Shown: positions 35,521-44,439, numbered from the stretch's first letter. The stretch: 64,000 nt of DNA from Dyella amyloliquefaciens (GCF_004296575.1 NZ_SAYT01000001.1:652856-716855); one strand, 5' to 3'. Notes: a model not told the origin generated them from the sequence alone. Translations and numbers: made by a program.

Positions 35521-35838
35521 TTATTGGATGGAGCCGGGCAAGAGCGACTGCCAGCCGAGCGTGGCGCGACGATTGCGGGCCGGCGACACCGGATTCGGAC
35601 CCGGGCAGTTGTCGCTGCTGGACGACGAAGACGAGGAACCGGACGGCGCAGGCGATTCACGCGACAGGCCCAGTGCATCGCCGCCACTGCTGGTTCCCGC
35701 ACCCTCGTGACTGCTGGCGCTGTTGTCGAGCGAGCGCTGCATCGAGGACAAATCCTGGCCGTCAGCATCCATGGCCGATGCGGACATGACGCCGCCGACA
35801 CACAGTACGCATCCGAACAAGACTTTCCCGATAGCCAC
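35521..35838 (-). CDS. Serine-rich exported small protein (105 aa)
   Basis: A leader (IGKVLFGCVLCVGGVMSASA) precedes a Ser-rich tail with eight consecutive Ser residues, then CPGPNP and a conserved-looking end RRATLGWQSLLPGSIQ. Start is a GTG at 35838 (GTG GCT ATC GGG); an internal ATG would lose the leader. Function is not recognised. It lies 13 bp before the mtfA-like gene on the same strand. Confidence 0.6.
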   Translation of the reverse strand: MAIGKVLFGCVLCVGGVMSASAMDADGQDLSSMQRSLDNSASSHEGAGTSSGGDALGLSRESPAPSGSSSSSSSSDNCPGPNPVSPARNRRATLGWQSLLPGSIQ

Positions 35839-36084
35839 GGCGGCTCAACCCCTTGATCCGCAATCAGAGATCCCGATGCTGGCAGAAACGGGGGGCTGAT
35901 GCCAGTGCCCCGGAACCCCGTGAAAAATGTCGCGAGTCCCAGAAGTCATGGGACGGAAGCGATCGCGACACCTGCGGCGCCGTCGCAGGGCAGGCTAGAA
36001 TTCGCCGATGTCTTGCCTCTATTCCTTGTCCCGCCTTGTCTCCGGCAGCGTCGCGCGCGCTCTGCCCGGCATGGATGTGCCCTG

Positions 36085-37056
36085 ATGCAGGCGCAGGAAT
36101 TGCTCACGGCATTGGCGGACGGCGGGACCGTGTCGGGCGCCCATCTCGCCGAGCGTGCCGGTGTCACGCGCGCCGCGATCTGGAAGCAGGTGGAATCCCT
36201 GCGCGCGCGCGGCGTGCCCGTGCAGTCGCAAGGCACAGCGGGTTATCGCCTGCCATGGCCGCTGCAGTTGCTGAGCGCGCAGGCGATTCGCTCCGCCTTG
36301 CCTGTGCCGGTGCGCAAGTCGGTAGGAGAGCTGGAGCTTCACTGGGAGATCGACTCAACCTCCAGTGAGATCCAGCGCCGGGCGGCGACGTTGCCCGACC
36401 TGAGCATGATCCTTGCCGAGACGCAGAGTGCAGGGCGTGGCCGACGCGGGCGCAGCTGGCTGTCGCCGCCGGGGCTCAACATTTATCTCTCCTGCCTCAA
36501 GCGGTTTGACGCAGGCTTCGCTGCGCTGTCCGGGCTCTCGCTCGCGGTCGGTGTCATCGTCATGCGCACGCTGGAAACACTGGGCATCCAGGGAGCTGGC
36601 CTCAAGTGGCCCAATGACGTGCTCAGTGACGACGGCAAGGTCGCCGGCATCCTGGTGGAGCTGAGTGGCGAGTACCAGGGGCCGTGCGCCGCGATCATCG
36701 GCGTGGGGCTCAATGTCCGCCTCACGCCGGCCTTGCGCGAGCAAGCCGGCCAGCCCGTGAATGATCTCGTGTCGTTGAGCGGCGGCGTGGGCCCGGACCG
36801 CAATCGCGTGGCAGCTGCCCTGATCGGCGCACTGGCCGAAGGGTTGATCCAGTTCGAACGCGAAGGGTTCGCTGTCTTCACCGAGGAATATGCCTCACAC
36901 GATCTGCTGCGCGGCAAGGCACTGCGAGTGCAGGGCGCACAAGGGGCGATGGAAGGCGTGGGCGCGGGCGTGGATGCGCGCGGCGCGTTGTTGCTCCAGG
37001 CCAGCGACGGCCTGCACAGCATCGACAGCGCCGATGTCTCGGTGCGCCGCGCATGA
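36085..37056 (+). CDS. birA: Biotin-[acetyl-CoA-carboxylase] ligase / biotin operon repressor
   Basis: This 323-residue protein has an N-terminal winged helix (SGAHLAERAGVTRAAIWKQVE) and the catalytic region GRGRRGRSW (117-125) and KWPNDVL (174-180), ending in an SH3-like domain. It activates biotin with ATP and loads it on BCCP; the HTH suggests repressor activity too. ATG 36085 is chosen over an upstream frame extending to 35899. It overlaps coaX by four bases (ATGA). Confidence 0.94.
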   Translation: MQAQELLTALADGGTVSGAHLAERAGVTRAAIWKQVESLRARGVPVQSQGTAGYRLPWPLQLLSAQAIRSALPVPVRKSVGELELHWEIDSTSSEIQRRAATLPDLSMILAETQSAGRGRRGRSWLSPPGLNIYLSCLKRFDAGFAALSGLSLAVGVIVMRTLETLGIQGAGLKWPNDVLSDDGKVAGILVELSGEYQGPCAAIIGVGLNVRLTPALREQAGQPVNDLVSLSGGVGPDRNRVAAALIGALAEGLIQFEREGFAVFTEEYASHDLLRGKALRVQGAQGAMEGVGAGVDARGALLLQASDGLHSIDSADVSVRRA

Positions 37057-37811
37057 GGCTGCTGCTGGATCTCGGCAATACGCGCCTGAAGTGGGCGCTG
37101 CGCGAGGGCGCCGGTTGGCACGCGCAGGGTGCGGTCGGCTGGAACGAAGACGTGGTGCTCGCATTGCATGATGTGTGGCGCCATCTGCCCGTACCGAGCG
37201 ATGTTTTCGGCGCATCGGTGGTCGATGCCGGACGCGAGGCGCAGGTGGCGGCGGTGGTGTCCGCTTGCTTCGGTCACGACACCGAATGGCTGCGTACGCC
37301 TGCGGAAGCATGTGGCGTGCGCAATGCCTATCCGGAACCGGGTCGGCTGGGCGTGGATCGTTTCCTCGCCATGGTGGCCGCGCATGCGGATGATCCCGTG
37401 TCGTGCGTTCTCGCCGGCGTCGGTACCGCGCTGACGCTCGATGCGCTCACGGCCGATGGCAGGCATCTGGGTGGCTTGATCGCGCCCGGCCCCCAGCTCA
37501 TGCAGCAGTCGCTGCTTGGCGCCACCTCACGCGTGCAGGTGGAGCGGCCAGGCCAGGTGCTCGAGGCTGCCGACAACACGCCCGACGCCGTGGCTTCCGG
37601 CTGCTGGCAGGCCGCGGCTGCGCTGATCGAACGCTTCGTGTCGCATATGTCTTCCCCGCTGGGCGGTGCTCCGCTGCTGATTCTTGGCGGTGGCGATGCC
37701 GAGGCCTTGCTGCCTTTGCTGACGCCGCCTGCGCGGCTCAGTTCCGACAGCGTGCTGCGTGGTCTGGCCGTGTGGTCGGATGCACATTCTCCTTTGGCGC
37801 CGGCTCTTTAG
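37053..37811 (+). CDS. coaX: Type III pantothenate kinase
   Basis: This 252-residue ASKHA-fold kinase has LLLDLGNTRLKWAL (phosphate 1 loop), GVDRFLAMVAA, AGVGTALTLDAL and GLIAPGPQLMQQSL. The reaction is phosphorylation of pantothenate, the first CoA step. The birA-coaX coupling by a 4-bp overlap is typical of gammaproteobacteria. A SPOR gene follows after 36 bp. Confidence 0.95.
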   Translation: MRLLLDLGNTRLKWALREGAGWHAQGAVGWNEDVVLALHDVWRHLPVPSDVFGASVVDAGREAQVAAVVSACFGHDTEWLRTPAEACGVRNAYPEPGRLGVDRFLAMVAAHADDPVSCVLAGVGTALTLDALTADGRHLGGLIAPGPQLMQQSLLGATSRVQVERPGQVLEAADNTPDAVASGCWQAAAALIERFVSHMSSPLGGAPLLILGGGDAEALLPLLTPPARLSSDSVLRGLAVWSDAHSPLAPAL

Positions 37812-37847
37812 AATGCCGGCTCGTGTGGTTTGCCTGACGGATCGACG

Positions 37848-38582
37848 ATGTTCCTGCGCCTGCTCTTCGTTCTGCTGATTGCACTCAATATCGCCGTGGG
37901 CGCATGGCTGTTGCTGGGCCAGGACGACGTGCACGGGCGCAGTGCCACGGACGCCGGCGTGCCCGAACTGCAGCTGCTGAGCGAACGTCCGGCGCCGCCG
38001 GCCGCCAGTGCCTCCGTGGCCCCTGTGGCGTCTGCTTCGGTCGCCGCCGCCCCCGCAGTGTCTTCATCGGCTCCTGCACCTGCTGCTCCGGTACCCGCTG
38101 CTCCGGCACCCGCACCGCCGCCGCGCCAGACCTCGTATACGTGCATGGCGCTGGGACCCTTCGCGACCCAGGCCGACATGCGTAGTGCGCGCACGACGCT
38201 CAGCAATCAGGCGGCCCGCATGCGCTCGCGCCAGGAACAGACCACGCAGACCAGCGGCTGGTGGGTCTACCTGCCCGGTGGCGGCAACCGCGATCGGGCG
38301 CTGGAGCTGGGGCGCCGCCTCAGTGCCGCGAATGTCGGCGAATACTTCATCGTGAGCAGCGGCGACCAGTCCAACACCATCTCGCTGGGCTTGTTCAAGG
38401 ACCCGGCCAACGCCCGCCGCCGCCGTGACCAGGTCATCTCGGCCGGTTTCCCCGCCCAGATGAGCGAGCGCACGGAAAGCGTTCCCGAGTACTGGCTGGA
38501 CGTGGTGATCGCCGACAATGGCCGCTCCGACTGGCGCAGCCGCCTGCACGGCGTGGGCTCGCACAGTACCGGATGTTTTTGA
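37848..38582 (+). CDS. SPOR-domain inner-membrane protein
   Basis: This 244-residue protein has an N-terminal helix (FVLLIALNIAVGAWLLLG) and an Ala/Pro-rich linker (about 45-95). A C-terminal SPOR-like domain covers about 98-230 (CMALGPFATQADMRSAR, WWVYLPG, LGLFKDPANARRRRDQV). SPOR domains bind denuded peptidoglycan at the division site. It ends the birA-coaX-SPOR cluster, just before the tRNA gene. ATG 37848 is preceded by GACGGATCGACG, a weak site. Confidence 0.84.
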   Translation: MFLRLLFVLLIALNIAVGAWLLLGQDDVHGRSATDAGVPELQLLSERPAPPAASASVAPVASASVAAAPAVSSSAPAPAAPVPAAPAPAPPPRQTSYTCMALGPFATQADMRSARTTLSNQAARMRSRQEQTTQTSGWWVYLPGGGNRDRALELGRRLSAANVGEYFIVSSGDQSNTISLGLFKDPANARRRRDQVISAGFPAQMSERTESVPEYWLDVVIADNGRSDWRSRLHGVGSHSTGCF

Positions 38583-38617
38583 GTCGCGCCGATCGCCTGC
38601 TAGACTTCCGCTCCCAT

Positions 38618-38693
38618 GCCGGTATAGCTCAGTTGGTAGAGCAACTGATTTGTAATCAGTAGGTCGCGGGTTCGACTCCTGCTGCCGGCACCA
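38618..38693 (+). tRNA. tRNA-Thr (anticodon TGT)
   Basis: A 76-base cloverleaf with acceptor GCCGGTA/TGCCGGC, D-arm AGCTCAGTTGGTAGAGC, anticodon stem CTGAT/ATCAG, anticodon TGT at 38651-38653, T-loop GGTTCGACTCC and encoded CCA at 38691-38693. The accessory region begins directly after it. Confidence 0.96.
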
Positions 38694-38873
38694 GATAAGC
38701 TCGTTAAATCAACAATTTGAAACTTTGTTGTTTCATCGCGTAGTTGGTTGCGAGCGGGGATTTTGAAGGGGTATTCCCCCAGAATTCCCCCACCGTGTCA
38801 CAGCGTATATCAGGACGCATCCCCCGCGGCTCCCCCTCCTCGCCAGCTCTATGGCAATCACGGGACTCAGCCG
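38694..38873. other. Candidate attachment-side junction of the accessory region
   Basis: Between the tRNA 3' end and the first gene lies AT-rich sequence and a G/C-run stretch with repeated TTCCCCC near 38770-38800. No gene is apparent. I did not find a second copy of the tRNA 3' end downstream by eye. Confidence 0.35.
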
Positions 38874-39530
38874 ATGCGTAAATGTGACGACCTTCTCAGC
38901 TTCTCGTTGCGTGCACTTGCGGACATAAGTGCTTCAGGGCGCTGCTCATCACCTATGGGCTACGCTGTTAAAACGATGCAGCATTCTTTGAGCCCTTTCT
39001 CGACGTTTCGTCAGACCATTTGGCGTCTGATGTCGGAGCGTCATTGTTGGGTTCATCTCATCCAGGAAAAAGCTGCGCGCATTGCGAGCGCATCACACCG
39101 GCAGACCAAGCTCGCGGAGCTCAATAAGGTCATCGCTCCGATGATCATAGCCGGCTTGGTCACATTGAACTGTGCCGGAGTCTTGCCCGTGCACTGTCTG
39201 CTCAAGTCGCTGGTTTACGCAGCGATCGGTATTGGTGTCGTTGCAGTCGTGGTCCGTCTGCTGACGGCGCAATCGCGCCGTCTCGGTGACTTCCTACGAC
39301 AGCATTGGCGCCTGGCCTGGCGGCTGGATCACCAGACGGTGATCAGTTTCGAACGGCCGCCGACGCACGCAATGTCCGTACTCGCCTCAGATGCTGCTTC
39401 GAGTCGCGCTAGCCTTGTTGAGCGTGACTCTCAGGAGCAGGCCCGTTTGCTCCGTGAACGAGCAGGCCTCATTGCCTTGATGCTATCGCCACGCGTTCTG
39501 CCCATCCCGACTCAGATCCGCGGCGCATAG
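38874..39530 (+). CDS. Hypothetical membrane protein (about 218 aa)
   Basis: Not a recognised family. Two hydrophobic segments occupy the middle (IAPMIIAGLVTLNCAGVLP and SLVYAAIGIGVVAVVVRLL), flanked by a basic N-terminal half and a charged C-terminal half (RASLVERDSQEQARLLRERAG). ATG 38874 is assumed; ATG 38955 and an upstream start at 38748 are in frame. It is the first gene after tRNA-Thr, of lower GC than the core genes. Confidence 0.5.
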   Translation: MRKCDDLLSFSLRALADISASGRCSSPMGYAVKTMQHSLSPFSTFRQTIWRLMSERHCWVHLIQEKAARIASASHRQTKLAELNKVIAPMIIAGLVTLNCAGVLPVHCLLKSLVYAAIGIGVVAVVVRLLTAQSRRLGDFLRQHWRLAWRLDHQTVISFERPPTHAMSVLASDAASSRASLVERDSQEQARLLRERAGLIALMLSPRVLPIPTQIRGA

Positions 39531-39606
39531 CGCGGGTTTTCGGCCCCGTCCCGCGCGGGCGCCGCGCCCCAAGTAGGGCGCAGAGGGGTTCCTTCGGGAG
39601 CCAACC

Positions 39607-39933
39607 ATGTCGGACTTTCTCTCCCTCGCCGAACACGCGGCGAGTTTAAACCTTCCCCTCAACTCCATCCGGAATCTCATCTCGCGTGGGCAATGGCCGG
39701 CGCGCACCGTTCTGCTTGGGAACCGCAGACTGGTACCCAAGCTGGAACACGATCGCCTTGTCGCAACGCTGCTGGAGACCGGGAGAGTCCCATTCACCGG
39801 TCCTGAAACCCTTGATCGCATTGCGCTGCAAAGCGAAAAAGCTGAAAGGGGCTTGGAGGCAGCATTGCCTTCCCCGAGGCGACGGGGTCGTCCGCGAAAA
39901 GCCGTCCCCATGAGCATGGGAGATGTGGCATGA
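39607..39933 (+). CDS. Small HTH-type DNA-binding protein with AT-hook-like tail
   Basis: This 108-residue protein starts after GGGAGCCAACC. Residues 6-40 (LAEHAASLNLPLNSIRNLISRGQWP) resemble the AlpA/MerR-type helix-turn-helix of excisionases and phage regulators. A Pro/Arg stretch, SPRRRGRPRKAV, near the C-terminus contains a GRP core flanked by Arg/Lys, like an AT-hook. Its stop overlaps the next start by four bases (ATGA). It is the likely regulator of the replication-type module that follows. Confidence 0.65.
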   Translation: MSDFLSLAEHAASLNLPLNSIRNLISRGQWPARTVLLGNRRLVPKLEHDRLVATLLETGRVPFTGPETLDRIALQSEKAERGLEAALPSPRRRGRPRKAVPMSMGDVA

Positions 39934-40493
39934 CACATCTCCGTTCCCTAAAAGAAAAAAGCTCGATAGCGGCCGACACCGCTACCGAGCTAGATATAGA
40001 TACGCGCCCTGTTGAGACGGCATCTCGTGACACCATAGCACAGGAGATCGGGCGAGACGGGTTCTCGGAAGAGCTGTACCTACTTTCGCAAAAGCACCCC
40101 GAACCGGTCAGGAATAGGTGGCTCCCTCAGAATGGTTTCATTCGAAGCAGCCACTCTGCATCAGCGTACGCGCGTTCACCTCACCAGCGCGCAGGCGGTT
40201 CTCGTAGTCGACAAGCTGTCCATGTGACGGAATTGGAGCTCGACGCGGCCTCTACTGCTTGCGTACAGGGCGAGATTTTCTATCCGCTAGCAATGCTGAT
40301 TGACGCAGAAGAAGCGGAAGAAGCAGGTGATACATCGTCCGACTTGATACTCGAGCTTGCACGCTCTACAGCCGGTCCTGCAAGGGCGATCCATCGCATT
40401 CGCCGTCAGGTACAACAACTGGGCGTCCAGCGTAAACGCACTGTTGGTACAGGGCAGTTGGGTTTCGCTGGCTTTGGCTGGGGCCTGATTTAA
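39930..40493 (+). CDS. Hypothetical protein of the replication-type module (187 aa)
   Basis: Not recognised. It has a Thr/Asp-rich N-terminal part, an acidic mid segment (LIDAEEAEEAGDTSSDL) and a basic helix near the C-terminus (IHRIRRQVQQLGVQRKR). It is coupled at both ends: ATGA overlap with the HTH gene and TAATG overlap with the initiator gene. That arrangement is the main support for it being translated. Confidence 0.55.
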   Translation: MTHLRSLKEKSSIAADTATELDIDTRPVETASRDTIAQEIGRDGFSEELYLLSQKHPEPVRNRWLPQNGFIRSSHSASAYARSPHQRAGGSRSRQAVHVTELELDAASTACVQGEIFYPLAMLIDAEEAEEAGDTSSDLILELARSTAGPARAIHRIRRQVQQLGVQRKRTVGTGQLGFAGFGWGLI

Positions 40494-41710
40494 TGAAGTA
40501 TGCCTCCCTAAAGGCCCTGGAGTCAGCTCCGAGGGCCGCTGAGTCACGCCCCCATGAAAGCCTGAACCGGGCCTTCATTGATCTATTGAAGAGACTAGCC
40601 AAAGCCGACATGAGCGGAGCTGCATTTCGCGTTTTTTGCGACATCGCTGCCCGATTCATGGAGGATGGTTGCTATTCGGAAGCGAGGGATCTTGAATGGA
40701 CAGCGGAACGCCTCGGGATCCACCGAAACACCGCTGGCAACGCCTACAAGCAGCTCACCACGGCCGGCCTTTGCAAGCGCAAGACTGTTTTCGAGCGGGG
40801 AGCACCCACACGTACTGAGCTTGCCGGGCCTGGTTTACATCTGTTGACCGTCACTGACGCTTGCCGTGGCATTGCTCTCAAATCCACAAGTGGTGAGTCA
40901 GCTGACTCAGGTCGGCACGAAAGCTTTGGAACCTTATGTGGTGAGTCATCTGCCTCACTCTCCAGGGTCGGCGTTGCAGCGGGCGGTGTTCTCGCGCGTA
41001 CTGATTCAACTGAATCAGTACAGACGCTAGGCGGCCGATCAGTTGGCTCAACCACTCAAACCGATTCAGTTGAATCAAGGCATGCCACCGTGACAGGCGC
41101 TCCGTCAGGTGACTCGCTTCGTCAAGTAACAGGCCAAATTACGTTTCATTCAAATCAGCCATTGCATGGCTCAAGTCTCACCTCGCAACGGAGGTCAGGC
41201 GAGGAGCGTCGTGCCATCGAGAGCGACCTCTGCGATGACACGTCTCGCCCAGCAAACAAACTCGCGCAGGAAATTCATCAAGCGATAGCCAAGAAAATAC
41301 CGTTCGAGGCAATGTACCTTGCGCTTCAGGGACTCCTCGCCGAGAAGGACATAGCCCCAACCTGGGGTCTCACAGAACAAGAGCGTGCATGCTTGATCAA
41401 GTTCACCAGGGAGAAGGACATCCCGGTCCAAAAAGAGAAGCCCGCCGCCAAGGCCATGCTCACCTGCGCCCCGCCCGCATTGGCAACGCTGCTATGGAAC
41501 AGCTACCCCCGTCTGGTCAAGCTCTCAGACAACAAACGTGCACACCAACTGCTCGACGAAATCGCTTTCGAGGTGACGCATGGGATGCTCGGCAACGGGG
41601 ATTACCCTGGCGGCGTTCGCGCGGCTCTGAGCATCGTGGCCAAGGGTACGTGGTCGCCGCCGAGGGGTTTCACGTCGGACTGGCGCGGATCTGTGTTGCG
41701 AAGCTTGTAG
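40493..41710 (+). CDS. Lambda-O-like replication initiation protein (putative)
   Basis: This 405-residue protein has a winged-helix-like N-terminal domain (about 42-125, with DLEWTAERLGIHRNTAGNAYKQL). A Ser/Thr/Gly-rich linker follows (about 128-215), then a helical C-terminal domain (about 235-400). The linker is encoded by a series of imperfect dyads at 40894-41115. Phage lambda O has the same plan: an N-terminal origin-binding domain, with origin iterons lying inside its own gene. The family assignment is inference from architecture, not sequence similarity. No helicase loader is seen next to it. It is the last gene of a coupled three-gene operon. Confidence 0.6.
   Translation: MKYASLKALESAPRAAESRPHESLNRAFIDLLKRLAKADMSGAAFRVFCDIAARFMEDGCYSEARDLEWTAERLGIHRNTAGNAYKQLTTAGLCKRKTVFERGAPTRTELAGPGLHLLTVTDACRGIALKSTSGESADSGRHESFGTLCGESSASLSRVGVAAGGVLARTDSTESVQTLGGRSVGSTTQTDSVESRHATVTGAPSGDSLRQVTGQITFHSNQPLHGSSLTSQRRSGEERRAIESDLCDDTSRPANKLAQEIHQAIAKKIPFEAMYLALQGLLAEKDIAPTWGLTEQERACLIKFTREKDIPVQKEKPAAKAMLTCAPPALATLLWNSYPRLVKLSDNKRAHQLLDEIAFEVTHGMLGNGDYPGGVRAALSIVAKGTWSPPRGFTSDWRGSVLRSL
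40894..41115. repeat. Cluster of imperfect dyad repeats (candidate origin iterons)
   Basis: Dyads with consensus TGA(G/T)TCA-N-TGA(A/C)TCA lie at 40894-40909 (perfect TGAGTCAGCTGACTCA), 40942-40957, 40999-41020 (arms TACTGATTC/GAATCAGTA), 41039-41050 (partial), 41063-41076 (arms GATTCA/TGAATC) and about 41104-41115 (half). Centres are 25-60 bp apart. All lie in the linker-coding part of the initiator gene. Confidence 0.65.
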
Positions 41711-42672
41711 GCTTGCACTGCAGGCGGGGCGTAGCACCAGAAAACTGGCGATGCACAAAAAAAGGTGCGCTAAAGCAACCGCTCTTTCCTTTAGATCTTT
41801 CTATTACAACCAACTTAACCTCTCCGTAGGGCGCATGACCAAATGGGTTGAGTTGGCTGGATGAAAATGGCGAAAGGCTAACGTCAGCCGGGCAAGTAGG
41901 GCAGCGGGACGCGAGGGGTGGCCAGGATGAGCTGCAAGGAATCGGGCAAAACCGCTTCGAAGCAGTTCAATTGCGCAGGTCCGTCAGACGGGGGTTGTCC
42001 TTGGCGGAGCCATAAGCGGCACCAAGTGAAGGGCGGGGGTGCTAACGATCCGGCCGCGATGAATACGCTGGGTCGCCGTGCTTGCAAAGAAAGGGTGAGG
42101 GCAGGGCCCGGCGCCGATTTAATATCCCAAAACGGCAAAAATATTAATTTAATATTGGCCCCCGGAATGCGGCTTTGTGCCTTTTAATAAATAACAAAAG
42201 CAATGACTTGCGTAAGTGTGGCCCTTGGTTTCAGCAAACTAGGTCGCGCGTCGCTCCTTTGCTGCTGACCCACGTTTGCCCCAGAGCCAGAGTGGGAGAT
42301 CGACGCCAGACCACTGGTCATTCGCGTGGCCCTCAGCCTTGTTATATGCCAGTTCGACAACGGATCTGGAACTGGCGCAACGGGCCTTGCAGGCCATATG
42401 TATAGCTGCAACGGCTACATCCCTGGAACACATGCTGTAGGAAGGAGAGTGCCGGGTTGACGCTTAGGGGCTGACATTAGATTAACCGTCGACGAGCCGA
42501 AGCAGGTGACTCCGTGTTGCTGACCCCCTGCGCGGCCTTCGGATTCGTCCGATGGTGTCCGGCCAGAGACATTTTGATACTGCATGGTCACTTCGTCAGC
42601 GGAGGCTTCGCTCTCCTGCGCAGCCCGCGCGCCTTCCGCATGACCCCTAACGAATTGATCCGGGTGCATGAC
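41711..42672. other. Gene-free stretch with AT-rich palindrome
   Basis: No convincing gene is seen in these 960 bases; short frames on both strands lack family features. The section 42118-42205 is strongly AT-rich in this GC-rich genome and contains the 17-base palindrome AATATTAATTTAATATT (42140-42156). It could be a promoter, a DNA-unwinding site or a remnant of the element. Confidence 0.5.
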
Positions 42673-43878
42673 ATGTCGAAGAAGCAGTTAGCTCGCAAGA
42701 CCATCCCTCGAAGCGTCAAGGCTCCTATCGCTGAAACGCGCGATCTTCTTCGGCGTGACGGGGAGCTCAAGCCGGGCATTGGCCAGATCAGCAGTGTGGT
42801 CGCGTTGTCGTTGGGTTTCCTCTGTCTGCTCGGCGTGCTCGCCTTCCATTTTCCGCAATACCTGACCACCCCCGACCTACGCCACAAGTACTCGGTCGAT
42901 ATCCTGCGACAGCTGCTGCTTGTGGCGCTGCTGATCGCGGGGGGCATGTCGCTGGCCAACATTGCGCTAAGGCGCCGGCGCAACATTAGCCTGGTCGCGT
43001 TCGCGCTCGTGATGACCGCAGCGGCGCTGGGTGGTTCGCGGGTTCCCGTGGGCGATTTTCCCGACCATACACCGTATATCGGTCTGGACTGGTTCATCCT
43101 CGATCTACTCGGTTCCACGTTGATGTTCGTCGTGATTGAGAAGTTGTTTCCGCTCTACAAGGGTCAGATGCTGTTTCGAAAAGAATGGCAAACGGACCTC
43201 AAGCATTTTGCTGTGAACCACTTCATTGTTGGCCTGGCGTTGCTGGTGGTGAACTTCCTGCTGCACCACTTGTTCGGATGGATCATTCGTGGTGATTTCC
43301 AGCTGTCACTGCAGAGCATATGGTTCGTGCCGCAATTGATGTTGTGCATTCTCGTCGCTGACCTCGCGCAATACTGGACGCACCGGTGCTACCACGAGGT
43401 GCCCTTCTTGTGGCGCTTCCATGCCGTGCACCACTCAGTGAAAACCATGGATTGGCTGGCCGGGTCACGCCAGCACATGCTGGAGCTTATCGTCACGCGC
43501 GTCGCCGTGTTGGCTCCTCTCTACATCCTCGGTTTCAGTGAGGGCGTAATGAATGCCTACATTATCGTGGTCGGCTTCCAGGCCGTCTTTAATCACGCGA
43601 ACGTGCACTTGCCGTGGGGGCCTCTTAAGTACTTGGTCGTGACACCAGACTTTCATCACTGGCACCATGCTTCGGACAACGAGGCTATCGACAAGAATTA
43701 CGCGGCTCACTATGCCTTCTTGGACTACCTATTCGGGACGGCGGTGAAGTCGACGAAGAAATTTCCAGACCGCTACGGTGTCGTCGGAGACTATGTGCCG
43801 GAAGGGTTCACGGCGCAGCAGTTCTTTCCATTTCGTCGTCAAAGAGATATGCGCGAGAAAAAAGGGGGCGCCCCTTAG
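42673..43878 (+). CDS. Sterol desaturase / fatty acid hydroxylase family protein
   Basis: About 401 residues with several transmembrane helices and the di-iron histidine boxes: HRCYH (in YWTHRCYHEV), HAVHH, HANVH and HHWHH. These match the FA_hydroxylase superfamily, whose members oxidise lipid C-H bonds at the membrane with O2. Substrate unknown (hopanoid, fatty acid or carotenoid-type lipids possible). The start could be ATG 42673 (MSKKQLARK) or ATG 42640. It sits alone in the accessory region. Confidence 0.85.
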   Translation: MSKKQLARKTIPRSVKAPIAETRDLLRRDGELKPGIGQISSVVALSLGFLCLLGVLAFHFPQYLTTPDLRHKYSVDILRQLLLVALLIAGGMSLANIALRRRRNISLVAFALVMTAAALGGSRVPVGDFPDHTPYIGLDWFILDLLGSTLMFVVIEKLFPLYKGQMLFRKEWQTDLKHFAVNHFIVGLALLVVNFLLHHLFGWIIRGDFQLSLQSIWFVPQLMLCILVADLAQYWTHRCYHEVPFLWRFHAVHHSVKTMDWLAGSRQHMLELIVTRVAVLAPLYILGFSEGVMNAYIIVVGFQAVFNHANVHLPWGPLKYLVVTPDFHHWHHASDNEAIDKNYAAHYAFLDYLFGTAVKSTKKFPDRYGVVGDYVPEGFTAQQFFPFRRQRDMREKKGGAP

Positions 43879-44127
43879 GGCTCCTCGGATAGAGGGCCTC
43901 CTCGCACGAGTTTGGATCCCTAGTCTGGCCGAGTCACCACTACGGCAGGAGCAAAGAGAGACCCTCCCGGTTTTCATCAACAACGGAACTTGATTAGGCG
44001 CCGCTTGACGCGGGTTTTGTTGTGTCCGTACAGCATGATTCAAAGCGCGATGTTGGTCACACCGTCGGTTGATGGGATTAATCGATAGTTTCCCCCGCAG
44101 CAATCGCTGCGAAATAGGGGGAATATC

Positions 44128-44439
44128 ATGATTTACCGCAGTAAATTCGCATTATTCATCTTTGGCCTGGTAGTGCTCGCACCGATAGAAGCGGGTACGG
44201 CGGGAACGATCCGCTTTACCGGTAGCGTGATCGCTCCCACATGCAGGCCAGACCTGGTTAGTGGCGCATGCGTAGCCTCAGTGGCTGAGCATCGCTTCAT
44301 GTCCTATGCGTCGCAGACCGCCGCCTTAGAACGGAGCCCGGTGGCCACCAGTGAGGTTGCGACCTACTTTGTGAAGTCAGTTCGTGAGCCAGCAGCTCAT
44401 CCTGCCAAGGTCATGCTTACGACGTCGACCTTTGACTGA
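44128..44439 (+). CDS. Short fimbrial-subunit-like exported protein (103 aa)
   Basis: A signal peptide (FALFIFGLVVLAPIEAGTA) precedes GTIRFTGSVIAPTCRPD, the typical start of type-1 pilin domains, including the first conserved Cys; a second Cys follows in SGACVAS. The chain is only about half a pilin and lacks the C-terminal donor-strand region, so it is either truncated or a distinct short relative. ATG 44128 follows AGGGGGAATATC. No chaperone/usher genes are near. Confidence 0.6.
   Translation: MIYRSKFALFIFGLVVLAPIEAGTAGTIRFTGSVIAPTCRPDLVSGACVASVAEHRFMSYASQTAALERSPVATSEVATYFVKSVREPAAHPAKVMLTTSTFD

Noticed and set aside
38694-38873. A tyrosine integrase next to the tRNA gene
   Set aside because: No frame with integrase motifs is present on either strand here or elsewhere in the accessory region.
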